A stretch of 35,342 nucleotides of DNA from Acidobacteriota bacterium (GCA_030597245.1 JAUVSF010000003.1:1-35342); one strand, 5' to 3'. Shown: positions 19,885 through 28,844, counted from the first letter of the stretch. Notes: generated by a model from the sequence alone, not told the origin. A program made the numbers and translations.

Positions 19885-20457
19885 ATGTATGAACTATTTC
19901 GATTAAGAGTGGCACCGCTCGCGGTGCTGTTCCTTTTGGGTCTTGGGACGACTTTCGGTCAGACTGCTAAGATCGGTTTCGTCAACAGTAACGAGGTCCT
20001 CATGGGGACGGTAGAAGGCCGGAGCGGGTTCGAGAGCATCGACCAACTGAGGGCCGCGAAGGCTCAGGAATTCGAGGCCAAGAACAAGGAACTGCAGGAC
20101 CTTCAAGTGGACTTCCAAGCTAAGCAGAGAACCCTGAACCCTCCGGCCTTGAGTCAGATGGAACGGAGTATCGAGCAGAAACAGATCGAATTGAGGCGCT
20201 TTCAGGAAGATGCACAGGCAGAGCTCAACCTGAAACAAAACGAGTTGCTCCAGGGGATCAGTGAAAAGGTTCAGGGTATCATCGATGATTACGCTCAGCA
20301 GAACTCGTTTGTCGTCATTTTTATGCGCGATCAGTCGCAGGCATACGTTTCTCCATCTCTGGACGTGACGCAGGAGATAGTCAGACTCTACAACGAAAAG
20401 CACTCTCCTCAGGCCGCCCCTGCCAGCCCTCCACCGGCAGGCAGCCAACAACCGTAA
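19885..20457 (+). CDS. OmpH/Skp-family periplasmic chaperone, copy 1 (start probably ATG 19885 rather than 19786)
   Basis: Signal peptide VAPLAVLFLLGLGTTFGQ, AKIGFVNSNEVL, coiled-coil core, and C-terminal LDVTQEIVRLYNEK. GGAGCGAGGG lies upstream. Confidence 0.85.
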   Translation: MYELFRLRVAPLAVLFLLGLGTTFGQTAKIGFVNSNEVLMGTVEGRSGFESIDQLRAAKAQEFEAKNKELQDLQVDFQAKQRTLNPPALSQMERSIEQKQIELRRFQEDAQAELNLKQNELLQGISEKVQGIIDDYAQQNSFVVIFMRDQSQAYVSPSLDVTQEIVRLYNEKHSPQAAPASPPPAGSQQP

Positions 20458-20495
20458 ACAGGAACTAATGGAAAGATAGAAGAGGAGGTCCTGCA

Positions 20496-21098
20496 ATGAA
20501 GAAGTCATTTCTTGTTCTCACTGCAGTGCTGATGCTGGTTTCCGGGGGCCTGTACGCGGTACAGGAGGCACAGGGAGCTGCTGGATACGAAGTGGACGCG
20601 AAGATTGCCTTCGTGAATACGACGGTGATCCTGCAAAGTGTCGGTGAAGGCAAGAAAGGCCTTGCCGAGATGGAGCAATACGTCGCCAGTCAACGCAGAC
20701 CGCTGGATGAGAAGAGTTCGGAGTTAGAGACGCTCAAGAGCCAATACGCTAGCCAGGCAAGGATGCTGAACCCCGACACCGCTGCCGAAATGCAGCGGAC
20801 GATTTCGGAGAAGGAACAGCAGCTGCGTAGGCTTCAGGAAGATCTGGAGCTGGAAGTCAACGGGCGCCAGGATCAGTTTCTGGTAGCCATGAGCGAAAAG
20901 ATCCAGGGCTTAATAACAGAGTTTGCCGAGCAGAACGGCTACGGAGCCGTTTTCATGCAGTCTCCACAGTTGCCCTTTCTTAATTCGGCTCTGGACATCA
21001 CTGAGACGATTATTCGGTTGTACGACGAGAAGTATCCGGTGGCGGACGCTGGCGGTGCTGAGGCTCAGCCTCCGGCCCAAGGTCCACCGAATCCTTAA
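20496..21098 (+). CDS. OmpH/Skp-family periplasmic chaperone, copy 2
   Basis: Signal peptide, AKIAFVNTTVILQSVGEGKKG, coiled-coil core, and LDITETIIRLYDEK. AGGAGG ribosome-binding site at about 20482. Paralogous to the preceding gene. Confidence 0.86.
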   Translation: MKKSFLVLTAVLMLVSGGLYAVQEAQGAAGYEVDAKIAFVNTTVILQSVGEGKKGLAEMEQYVASQRRPLDEKSSELETLKSQYASQARMLNPDTAAEMQRTISEKEQQLRRLQEDLELEVNGRQDQFLVAMSEKIQGLITEFAEQNGYGAVFMQSPQLPFLNSALDITETIIRLYDEKYPVADAGGAEAQPPAQGPPNP

Positions 21099-21157
21099 GA
21101 TCAGGGCAGCAAATCCCGGCAAGAGAACTTGTGTACCTTTGAGAGGAGCCCGTTGAT

Positions 21158-21238
21158 GGGTCCTCGCCCGAGTGGCTGTTGCCTTGGAAAGGCACGGGTG
21201 ACCCGAGGTGGCAAGGTAACGATTCTGTGAGGTTAGCA
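21158..21238 (+). other. tRNA-Ser(GGA)-like relic or structured leader upstream of fabZ
   Basis: GCCCGAGTGGCTG (class II D-arm-like), then TTGCC-TTGGAAA-GGCAC (anticodon arm with GGA in a 7-nt loop), then CGGGTGACCCG (long variable-arm-like hairpin), then CAAGGTAACGATTCTGTG (degenerate T-arm-like). The 3' half of the D-stem and a full acceptor stem are missing. Confidence 0.35.
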
Positions 21239-21243
21239 GTTCT

Positions 21244-21696
21244 ATGGATGCAGAAATCTTGAATGTCATCGAGATCATGGATTTCCTGCCACATCGCTAC
21301 CCTTTCCTGTTGCTGGACCGTATTGTCGAGTATGAGGAGGGGAAGCGAATTGTCGGTCTGAAGAACGTGACCATCAACGAGCCCTTCTTCCAGGGACATT
21401 TCCCTGGCGTACCTGTCATGCCGGGAGTCCTCATCATCGAGGCAATGGCGCAGGCAGGTGGCGTACTGGTCTTCAAGACGCTGCCCGAGCGACACAAGAA
21501 GCTTGTGTTTCTCATGGGAATCGAGGGCGCAAGGTTCCGGAAGCCGGTTCAGCCCGGAGATCAACTTCGACTGGAGATGGTAGTGGTCAGGATCAAAACG
21601 CGCGTGGGAAAACTCACCGGCAAGGCCTATGTTGATGGAACACTTGTCGCGGAAGCCGAGATCCTTTTCTCCCTGGTAGATAAAGAATCAGTCTAG
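21244..21696 (+). CDS. fabZ: 3-hydroxyacyl-[ACP] dehydratase FabZ
   Basis: DFLPHRYPFLLLDRIVEYEEGKRIVGLKNVTINEPFFQGHFPGVPVMPGVLIIEAMAQAGG. Confidence 0.96.
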   Translation: MDAEILNVIEIMDFLPHRYPFLLLDRIVEYEEGKRIVGLKNVTINEPFFQGHFPGVPVMPGVLIIEAMAQAGGVLVFKTLPERHKKLVFLMGIEGARFRKPVQPGDQLRLEMVVVRIKTRVGKLTGKAYVDGTLVAEAEILFSLVDKESV

Positions 21697-21715
21697 CTCT
21701 CAGGAGTTAAGTTCG

Positions 21716-22513
21716 ATGTCCTCAACCGCTTCTATCGAGATTCATCCTACTGCGGTTGTGTCTCCGAACGCCGTTATCGGAGAAGGAGTCACAATCGGCC
21801 CTCACACCGTCATCGGTGACAACGTTTCAATTGGGCCCGACTGTTTTATTGGGCCCAACACGCTGATTGAAGGCCCGACGGTTATTGGCAGGAACAGCAA
21901 GTTCTACGGACATGCGGCTGTCGGGACCGATCCCCAGGACCTGAAGTATGACGGAGCGCCCACGAGACTGGAGATCGGGGACGATAACCGGATTCGAGAA
22001 TTTGTCACTTTGAATCGCGGTACCACCGGGGGAGGGGGAGTGACGCGAATTGGGAGCCGAAACCTCCTCATGACCGGAGTGCACGTAGCCCATGACTGCA
22101 CGGTGGGTGACGATGCAATCCTTGCCAACGCGGCCACCCTGGCCGGTCATGTGGATGTGGGAGATTCAGCCACCGTCGGAGCATTCTGCGGTGTACATCA
22201 GTTCTGCCGAGTGGGTGTCCATGCTTTCATCGGAGGGTACAGTGTCCTGACCCGGGACGCCCTGCCTTTCGTGAAGACGGTCGGGATACGAAATGAGGCT
22301 AAGATCTACGGCATCAATACCATCGGTTTGGAACGAAAGGGTTTTTCGGAAGGGCGGCTGAAGGACTTGACCAGTGCTTACAGAACGCTCTTTCGGAAAG
22401 GTCTAAAGCTGAAAGAAGCAATTGCTCAGATCCGGAATACTGGTGAAATGACTCCGGACGTTGAGATCCTAGTCGAATTCGTTGAGACTTGCGAAAGGGG
22501 TTTTGTCAAGTAA
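21716..22513 (+). CDS. lpxA: UDP-N-acetylglucosamine acyltransferase LpxA
   Basis: Left-handed hexapeptide repeats, IREFVTLNRGT, HVAHDCTVGDDAILANAATLAGHV, HQFCRVGVHAFIGG. Confidence 0.95.
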   Translation: MSSTASIEIHPTAVVSPNAVIGEGVTIGPHTVIGDNVSIGPDCFIGPNTLIEGPTVIGRNSKFYGHAAVGTDPQDLKYDGAPTRLEIGDDNRIREFVTLNRGTTGGGGVTRIGSRNLLMTGVHVAHDCTVGDDAILANAATLAGHVDVGDSATVGAFCGVHQFCRVGVHAFIGGYSVLTRDALPFVKTVGIRNEAKIYGINTIGLERKGFSEGRLKDLTSAYRTLFRKGLKLKEAIAQIRNTGEMTPDVEILVEFVETCERGFVK

Positions 22514-22535
22514 CGAAACTTGAGGGCGTTTACTT

Positions 22536-23468
22536 TTGCGGGTAAACGTTCCTGAGAGCATTGCCCCTTGTTCGAGGCCCGTTAGAATGTGCAACGACGA
22601 CCTTCCGACAATTAAACGCTTGGGCCTGATTGCCGGCAATGGAGCATTGCCGCGTCTGGTTCTCAAAGAGGCGCTGGGTCGCCAAATTCCGGTCACGGTG
22701 GCCGCCATCAAAGAAGAGACCGATGTCGATTTAGATTCTGTCACGGGCCTGCCGGGCGCGCCGGAAGTTTCGATCCACTGGGTGGGTCTCGGACAGTTGG
22801 GCAAGTTGATCCGTACCTTCAAACAAGAAGGTGTGGACTTTGCCGTGATGGTTGGCCAAGTCAAGCACCTTCGAATCTTCGCACCTGGTTCAAAATCGCC
22901 TTTCTCCCAAATCAAGCATCTGCCCGATCTGCAAATGATCAGACTGCTGGCCTCTCTTAGGAAGAAGGACACCGGCTCTTTAATTGGAGCCGTGATCGAC
23001 AAATTCGAATCGGAAGGAGTCCGTTTTCTGGATTCGACGCTGTTTCTTCGTCCCTACCTGGCTGGTTCCGGCGTTATGACCGCCAGGGGACCCACCAAAG
23101 AGGAGCAGTCGGACTTCGAATACGGCCGGAGAATCGCCCTCGAGATCGCCCGACTGGATCTGGGCCAGACCGTCGTCGTCAAGAATCAGGCGGTGGTGGC
23201 GGTTGAGGCGATGGAAGGAACCGATGAAACCATTCGTCGAGCTTCCGAACTGGTTCGAGGAGAGAGACTGACAGTAGTGAAGGTCAGTCGCCCGAATCAG
23301 GAGATGCGGTTTGACGTCCCGGTCATCGGTATGAGGACGCTTGATGTCCTCAGAGAATGCAGTGTTTCGGCACTGGGGGTGGATGCGGGCAGGACTTTGA
23401 TGGTGGACAAGGAGCAATTTTTGCAGAGGGCAGGGAAGTCCGGTATTTCAGTGGTGGGATTCGAATGA
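22536..23468 (+). CDS. lpxI: UDP-2,3-diacylglucosamine pyrophosphatase LpxI (DUF1009 type); start probably ATG 22587
   Basis: LGLIAGNGALPRLVLKEAL, VGQLG-type WVGLGQLGKLIRTFKQEGV, VVKNQAVVAVEAMEGTDETIRRA. Located after lpxA. Confidence 0.88.
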   Translation: MRVNVPESIAPCSRPVRMCNDDLPTIKRLGLIAGNGALPRLVLKEALGRQIPVTVAAIKEETDVDLDSVTGLPGAPEVSIHWVGLGQLGKLIRTFKQEGVDFAVMVGQVKHLRIFAPGSKSPFSQIKHLPDLQMIRLLASLRKKDTGSLIGAVIDKFESEGVRFLDSTLFLRPYLAGSGVMTARGPTKEEQSDFEYGRRIALEIARLDLGQTVVVKNQAVVAVEAMEGTDETIRRASELVRGERLTVVKVSRPNQEMRFDVPVIGMRTLDVLRECSVSALGVDAGRTLMVDKEQFLQRAGKSGISVVGFE

Positions 23469-24412
23469 TGAAGGAAGTCAAAGTCGGAGTAATCGGGGTG
23501 GGATCTTTGGGGCAGCACCATGCAAGGATCTATTCGGAGCTTGAGGGTGCTTTGTTGGTGGGAGTTGCGGATACAGACAAGGACCGGGCTGATGCCGTGG
23601 GAGCTAAACTCGGCTGCCGGTCTTTTTCCGACTATTCTGAATTGCTGGAGGAGGTGGAGGCGGTTAGTCTGGCAGTTCCGACCGAACGCCATGCGGAGAT
23701 CGGTACAGAAGTATTGCGCCGCCGCATCCATGTGCTCATTGAGAAGCCGATTGCTTCGGACCTTGCCGAGGCCGACCAGTTGCTCGAGATGAGCAAACGA
23801 ACTCAGACGATCCTGCAGGTAGGGCATACCGAACGGTTCAACCCGGTTGTGAAGTCAATTCGGTCCTACGTGACGAGACCACAGTTCTTTGAGGCTCACA
23901 GGCTGGGAGTGTTTGTAACTCGCAGCCTGGATATCGATGTGGTGCTTGACCTGATGATTCACGATCTGGATCTCGTGCTGTGGTTGACTGGACAGCCCAT
24001 CGGCGAGATCCGCGCCGTCGGAATACCGGTCCTGACACCCCGGGTCGATATCGCCAATGTCAGAATTGAGTTTGGGGACGGCTGCGTTGCCAACCTCACA
24101 GCGAGTCGGGTTTCGAAGGAACGCGTTCGAAAACTTCGCTTCTTCCAGCCGCACGATTACATTTCGCTGGATCTTCAACAACAGTCGGTTGAGATGTTCA
24201 GTCTGGTCGAAACTGAAGGCGAGAGAAGGATCATCGAGCGGAAGCCGACGCTTGAAGAAGGTGAGCCACTGTGGTACGAACTCGAGGCATTTCTCAGTGC
24301 GGTGAGAGGAAACCCGTCCCCGGTCTCATGCAGTGGGGAAGAGGGGCGGCGGAGCCTCGATGCGGCTCTCCAGGTGCTTCAGAAGATTCAGGTTCGTCAG
24401 GGAGGGGGGTAA
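23465..24412 (+). CDS. Gfo/Idh/MocA-family oxidoreductase (start probably ATG 23465 or 23468 rather than 23357)
   Basis: VGVIGVGSLGQHHARIYSEL Rossmann motif, VLIEKPIASDLAEADQLL (EKP motif), and QVGHTERFNPV. Confidence 0.9.
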   Translation: MMKEVKVGVIGVGSLGQHHARIYSELEGALLVGVADTDKDRADAVGAKLGCRSFSDYSELLEEVEAVSLAVPTERHAEIGTEVLRRRIHVLIEKPIASDLAEADQLLEMSKRTQTILQVGHTERFNPVVKSIRSYVTRPQFFEAHRLGVFVTRSLDIDVVLDLMIHDLDLVLWLTGQPIGEIRAVGIPVLTPRVDIANVRIEFGDGCVANLTASRVSKERVRKLRFFQPHDYISLDLQQQSVEMFSLVETEGERRIIERKPTLEEGEPLWYELEAFLSAVRGNPSPVSCSGEEGRRSLDAALQVLQKIQVRQGGG

Positions 24413-24726
24413 TCGGTCAGCGGTAATCGGTCATCGGTCAGTAACTAACTACCCGGTTATCCGTGATCAGGGGGTTTAAGATCTGTGGCTTGCGGATTGG
24501 TATCATAGTTTGTGCTCGTACTCGGATTCTTGAACCTTCCTCCGATACGTTCCTTCCCTTGTTAAGCTTCTCGTGAAATCAATCCATCTCGCTGCAAGCG
24601 ATCAAAGTTCGCAAAGAGAAGGACCTCTGCATCCCAGTTCTAATTTTCATCCACTTCTGACTTGACAAGCCTCACTCGAAAAGGAGGATTCTTACAAGCC
24701 CCAAGACCCAGGACCCAGGACCTCTT
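24410..24726. repeat. Composite short-word repeat island between the Gfo/Idh gene and spoIID-like gene
   Basis: TAATCGGTCAGCGGTAATCGGTCATCGGTCAGTAACTAACTACC starts at the stop codon. GTGCTCGTACTCGG at about 24512. ACAAGCCCCAAGACCCAGGACCCAGGACC near 24694-24722 is the reverse-complement form of the CTTGGG words near 14421-14454. Confidence 0.7.
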
Positions 24727-24756
24727 CCGTCACCGTTTCACCTTAAACTAACCTCC

Positions 24757-25974
24757 GTGGTTTGTCCTTGTCGCTTGAGGAGAGTTAGATTCAACCCTTG
24801 GTCTATACTCCTTGTAAGCTTGCTTGTTGCCGGAGCCTTCCAGGCATGTAGTGGGAGCAGAAGAACTTCCACGATAAGTTCGACCCGTGACACGGTCCCA
24901 GGACCGGTCGTCTCGCCACTTCGAGTCACGGCTATCAGAGTACTTCTCAGGGAAGATTTCGACTCCTGTAAAGTCGATGGAGTGGCCGGGGGTAGCGAAC
25001 TTCTCATTGAAGAGGGGCAGGGTGAAGTGCGGTTGGTGAGAGTTCAGGGAAACGGTTGCGTTGTGCTGAAGCAGGGTTCCGGATTTCGTCTGACACCGGA
25101 GCAGGCCGCTTTCATCCGTATTGACGGGCAGGCTTATCGGGGTGATGTTGAAGTCTTTGTGAATCCACTCGGTACAGCAGTCGTGGTCAACGAACTCCCC
25201 ATCGAGGAGTATCTGAAAGGTGTCGTTCCTCTGGAACTCGGCCCGAAATTGTTTCCCTATGCTGAAGCCCTGAGTACGCAAGCTATTGCGGCTCGTACCT
25301 TCGCCGTTGTCCACCTGGGGACCCGGGCCGGCAGGGGATTTGACCTTTATGGGGATACTCGTTCTCAGGTCTATGGCGGTGTTGCTGCTGAAGATCCACT
25401 TTCCGACCAGGCGATCAACAAGACCCGGGGACTCGTTTCGACTTATCGAGGAGAACCCATTGTGTCGCTCTACTCTTCTACCTGCGGCGGAGTGACTGAA
25501 GCATTTGATCTGATCTTTCGAGGCGAGCCGATAGATTACCTCAAAGGAGGAGTGACGTGTTTTGATCAAGACAGCCAATACTACTCCTGGAAGGAAACCA
25601 TTGACCTTGATGAGATTCAGGAATCCCTGAATCGCTATGCAGGTGTAGGAAGGCTCGTGAGGCTTTTGCCAATTGCCTATGGAAGGTCCGAGAGAACTGT
25701 GGAGATGGAGTTTGTGGGGAGCGCCGGAACGAAGATGTTGAAGGGAAATGATATTCGTTTCGCGCTGGGGCTGCGGAGCAACCTGATTACCGACATGGAC
25801 GCGGTCGAGGGATCTGATGGATATCTCCGGCAGATTAGAGTTGAGGGGAGAGGATGGGGCCATGGGGTCGGCCTTTGTCAAATGGGAGCCGTCGATCTGG
25901 CCCGAAAGGGCAGAACTTATGACGAGATTCTGAGACACTATTATCCGGGAACGGCCATAGCGAAGTGGTACTGA
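24757..25974 (+). CDS. SpoIID/LytB-domain protein, probable exported lipoprotein
   Basis: Hydrophobic leader ending ...AGAFQAC, VNELPIEEYLKGVVPLELGPKLFPYAEALSTQAIAARTFAV, SSTCGGVTEA, and GRGWGHGVGLCQMGAVDLARKGRTYDEILRHYYPG. Confidence 0.9.
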   Translation: MVCPCRLRRVRFNPWSILLVSLLVAGAFQACSGSRRTSTISSTRDTVPGPVVSPLRVTAIRVLLREDFDSCKVDGVAGGSELLIEEGQGEVRLVRVQGNGCVVLKQGSGFRLTPEQAAFIRIDGQAYRGDVEVFVNPLGTAVVVNELPIEEYLKGVVPLELGPKLFPYAEALSTQAIAARTFAVVHLGTRAGRGFDLYGDTRSQVYGGVAAEDPLSDQAINKTRGLVSTYRGEPIVSLYSSTCGGVTEAFDLIFRGEPIDYLKGGVTCFDQDSQYYSWKETIDLDEIQESLNRYAGVGRLVRLLPIAYGRSERTVEMEFVGSAGTKMLKGNDIRFALGLRSNLITDMDAVEGSDGYLRQIRVEGRGWGHGVGLCQMGAVDLARKGRTYDEILRHYYPGTAIAKWY

Positions 25975-26004
25975 CCCTCTCAACGCTGTAAAACTGTTTG
26001 GAGT

Positions 26005-26985
26005 ATGTTTTCGGTGGAGTCTGATGCCGGGAATCGAAGTGAATCAGCTGCAGGACATCCGCTGATTGCCATTCTGGGTCCAACCGCTTCGGGGAAAAGC
26101 TGTCTCGCCCTGAAATTGGCGCAACGTGTCGGTGGTGAGATCGTCAATTGTGATTCCATGCAGATGATCCGTCACCTGAACATCGGTACTGCGAAGCCAA
26201 GTCGGGCGGACATGGCATTGGTTTCCCACCATCTGTATGACGTAATTGACCTGGACGAATTCTACAGTGCCGGCGCCTACATGGACGATGCCCGCCGTGT
26301 CTGTTCCGAAGTGGCGGCTCGGGGAAAGATCCCGTTGGTAGTTGGAGGAACAGGCCTTTACCTGAGAGCCCTGCTGAAAGGGATCTTTCCGGGACCCGGT
26401 AAAAAGCCTGATCTGAGAGTACGGTTGAATGAGATCTCCCGCCGCAGAGGTGCCGAGTTCCTTCACCGGATGCTGGCGCGAAAAGATCCAGCCTCTGCTG
26501 CCCGGATTCAGGTTAATGATCAATTGAGAATTGTGAGAGCCCTCGAGGTGAATCTAGTCACGGGAGATCCAATTTCGGAGCTCCAGAAAGATCAAGTTCC
26601 GATAACAGGGTTTTCAGTCGCGAAGATTGGTCTGAACCTTCCGCGAGAAGAGCTCTATGATAGAATCAACCGGCGCGTCCAGAGCATGTTTGACGCAGGT
26701 TTTGTGCAGGAAACGGAGAGGCTTCTTCTGGCCGGATTCTCCCCGGATTCAAAGGGTTTTGAGGCTCTGGGATATCGTCATGCCGTGGCTGTGATTCAAG
26801 GTGAGTTGAATTTGGAAGAGTCTATCGAGTTAACTCAACGAGCGACACGGCGATATGCGAAACGCCAAATGACTTGGTTCAGGAAAGAGGAAGACGTCCA
26901 CTGGATTTCATTTCCAGGAGAAGCTTCGGCAGCAGAAGCCGCGGCTTTGCGAATACTCGAAAAGGAGTTTCGCGATGGAGTTTGA
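26005..26985 (+). CDS. miaA: tRNA dimethylallyltransferase MiaA
   Basis: ILGPTASGKSCLALKLA, IVNCDSMQMIRHLNIGTAKPS, VVGGTGLYLRALLKG, and RRYAKRQMTWFR. Confidence 0.95.
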   Translation: MFSVESDAGNRSESAAGHPLIAILGPTASGKSCLALKLAQRVGGEIVNCDSMQMIRHLNIGTAKPSRADMALVSHHLYDVIDLDEFYSAGAYMDDARRVCSEVAARGKIPLVVGGTGLYLRALLKGIFPGPGKKPDLRVRLNEISRRRGAEFLHRMLARKDPASAARIQVNDQLRIVRALEVNLVTGDPISELQKDQVPITGFSVAKIGLNLPREELYDRINRRVQSMFDAGFVQETERLLLAGFSPDSKGFEALGYRHAVAVIQGELNLEESIELTQRATRRYAKRQMTWFRKEEDVHWISFPGEASAAEAAALRILEKEFRDGV

Positions 26986-28423
26986 GTCTGTCATCGGTTT
27001 GGAGGTCCACGCCCAGCTGCTGACGAAGAGCAAAATCTTCTGCAGCTGTAGCACCAAGTATGGTGCAGCTCCGAACTCGAACACTTGCCCCGTATGTCTC
27101 GGCCTGCCCGGCGCCTTGCCCGTGCTGAATCGCGAGGCTGTCGCCATGGCCGCAAAGGCAAGTCTGGCGCTCGGATGCCGGTTGAATCTCAGGTCAATCT
27201 TCGCCAGGAAGAACTACTTCTACCCTGACTTGCCCAAGGGCTATCAGATCTCCCAGTATGATTGCCCTCTTGCGGAGGATGGAGAGATCGAGATTGAATT
27301 CTCGCGTTCAGAGGACAAGATCTCGAGGTCTAAGAAGTTTCGCATCAATCGTCTCCATCTTGAAGACGATGCCGGAAAGTCGATCCATGCGCCAGGCGGT
27401 GATACCCGCGTTGACTTGAACCGCACCGGAGTGCCTTTGGCCGAGATCGTCACCGAAGCCGACTTCCGGTCTTCGAACGAAGCCTACGAGTTCCTGAGCT
27501 ATCTTCGTCGCGTGCTGCTATACCTTGAAGTTTGCGACGGGAACATGGAAGAAGGCAGCCTTCGTTGTGATGCCAACATTTCAGTGCGTCCCCTGGGCTC
27601 TTCGACCATGGGTACCAAGACCGAAATAAAGAACCTCAACTCCTTCCGGTTCCTGAAGAAGGCCCTTGATTATGAGATCGAACGCCAGATTCGGATCGTG
27701 CGCCAGGGGAAGCGGATTGAGCAGGAAACTCGGCTTTGGGATGAAACAAGCCAGACGACCATGACGATGCGGAGTAAGGAGGAAGCCCACGATTACAGGT
27801 ACTTTCCTGAACCCGACCTGCTTCCCGTTGTCATTTCCCAGGAGTGGCTCGATGAACTTCGAGATGAGATTCCGGAATTGCCCGAGGCGCGAAGGCAACG
27901 ATTTGTAACGGAATTTGGGCTGGACAACGAGTCCGCACTTTTGCTGACTCAATCACGGAGGTTCGCCGACTATTTTGAGAAAGCTCTCTCACACTATCGC
28001 CGGCCGGTAGCTCTCTCGCATTGGATGGCTGGAGATCTGACCAGAGATCTGAAGCTCGACAATCTTGATATCAAGGAATGCCCTGTTTCACCTGAACATC
28101 TGGCAGCGCTCGTGAAGCTCGTGGACGAAGGAACGATCAGCGGGAAAATGGCCAAGGATGTGTTCTCCAAGATGTTTGAATCAGGAGACGAGCCGGGAGA
28201 AATCGTTTCCAGAGAAGGGTTGAAACAGATCAGCAGTGCAGATCAACTGACGGAGATTGTGACGGCTGTACTCGAAGCAAATCCGGACAAGGTGACTGCC
28301 TATCGCAATGGTAAACTGGGGTTAATCGGATTCTTCGTCGGTCAAGTGATGCGGGAAACCAAGGGTCAGGCTAATCCAAAGCTGGTTAACCAACTGCTCC
28401 AGGAAAGACTGGGATCGGAATGA
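26975..28423 (+). CDS. gatB: Asp-tRNA(Asn)/Glu-tRNA(Gln) amidotransferase subunit B
   Basis: FESVIGLEVHAQLLTKSKIFCSCSTKYGAAPNSNTCPVCLGLPGALPVLN, DYNRTGVPL-like DLNRTGVPLAEIV, and GSLRCDANISVRP. Confidence 0.96.
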   Translation: MEFESVIGLEVHAQLLTKSKIFCSCSTKYGAAPNSNTCPVCLGLPGALPVLNREAVAMAAKASLALGCRLNLRSIFARKNYFYPDLPKGYQISQYDCPLAEDGEIEIEFSRSEDKISRSKKFRINRLHLEDDAGKSIHAPGGDTRVDLNRTGVPLAEIVTEADFRSSNEAYEFLSYLRRVLLYLEVCDGNMEEGSLRCDANISVRPLGSSTMGTKTEIKNLNSFRFLKKALDYEIERQIRIVRQGKRIEQETRLWDETSQTTMTMRSKEEAHDYRYFPEPDLLPVVISQEWLDELRDEIPELPEARRQRFVTEFGLDNESALLLTQSRRFADYFEKALSHYRRPVALSHWMAGDLTRDLKLDNLDIKECPVSPEHLAALVKLVDEGTISGKMAKDVFSKMFESGDEPGEIVSREGLKQISSADQLTEIVTAVLEANPDKVTAYRNGKLGLIGFFVGQVMRETKGQANPKLVNQLLQERLGSE

Positions 28424-28812
28424 AGAACCCTGACGCGTTAAAGCCTTCAGAGGCGAGGATTGCCATTCTCGAGGAGAGTGCCGAGAACATCTATTCCATG
28501 AAGTTTATTCTTCAGAGTCTCGGATACGAAGTGCATGCCTGTGTAGCCGGCAAAGGCTATCTGAAAGACCTTTTCGACTTTCAACCGGCTGTGGTCGTAG
28601 TGGATATGCTGATGCCTGACGGCACGGGACTCACTCTGATCTCCGAAGTGAGGCAAAGCCCTCTGAAAGATGTTGCGATTGTGGCGGTTACGGCTGAAGC
28701 TGTTCCCATCTCGGAAGCTGAACTGAGAGAGGCCGGAGTGAATGAGATTCTGACAAAGCCGTATACCGTGGCCGACCTCCAGGCAACCCTCAGTCGTCAC
28801 ATTGCGAGCTGA
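28420..28812 (+). CDS. Stand-alone response-regulator receiver domain protein
   Basis: VVVDMLMPDGTGLTLI (phospho-Asp), VAVTAEAV, and EILTKPY (Lys). No output domain. ATGA overlap with gatB. Confidence 0.85.
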   Translation: MKNPDALKPSEARIAILEESAENIYSMKFILQSLGYEVHACVAGKGYLKDLFDFQPAVVVVDMLMPDGTGLTLISEVRQSPLKDVAIVAVTAEAVPISEAELREAGVNEILTKPYTVADLQATLSRHIAS

Positions 28813-28844
28813 CGGGAGACTGGCCTCACGCTAAGGCGCCAAGG

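Noticed and set aside
21158-21238. Functional tRNA gene
   Set aside because: The acceptor stem pairs only partly, the 3' D-stem is missing, and the T-loop is off-consensus. Kept only as a possible relic.
24662-24690. Sigma-70 promoter from TTGACA at 24662
   Set aside because: The -35 is perfect, but the hexamer at 17-nt spacing (AGGATT) is a poor -10.
24748-25983. 411-aa minus-strand ORF covering almost the whole SpoIID-like gene
   Set aside because: Shadow ORF antisense to a well-supported CDS. The translation shows no recognisable domain, and the plus strand has clear SpoIID motifs.
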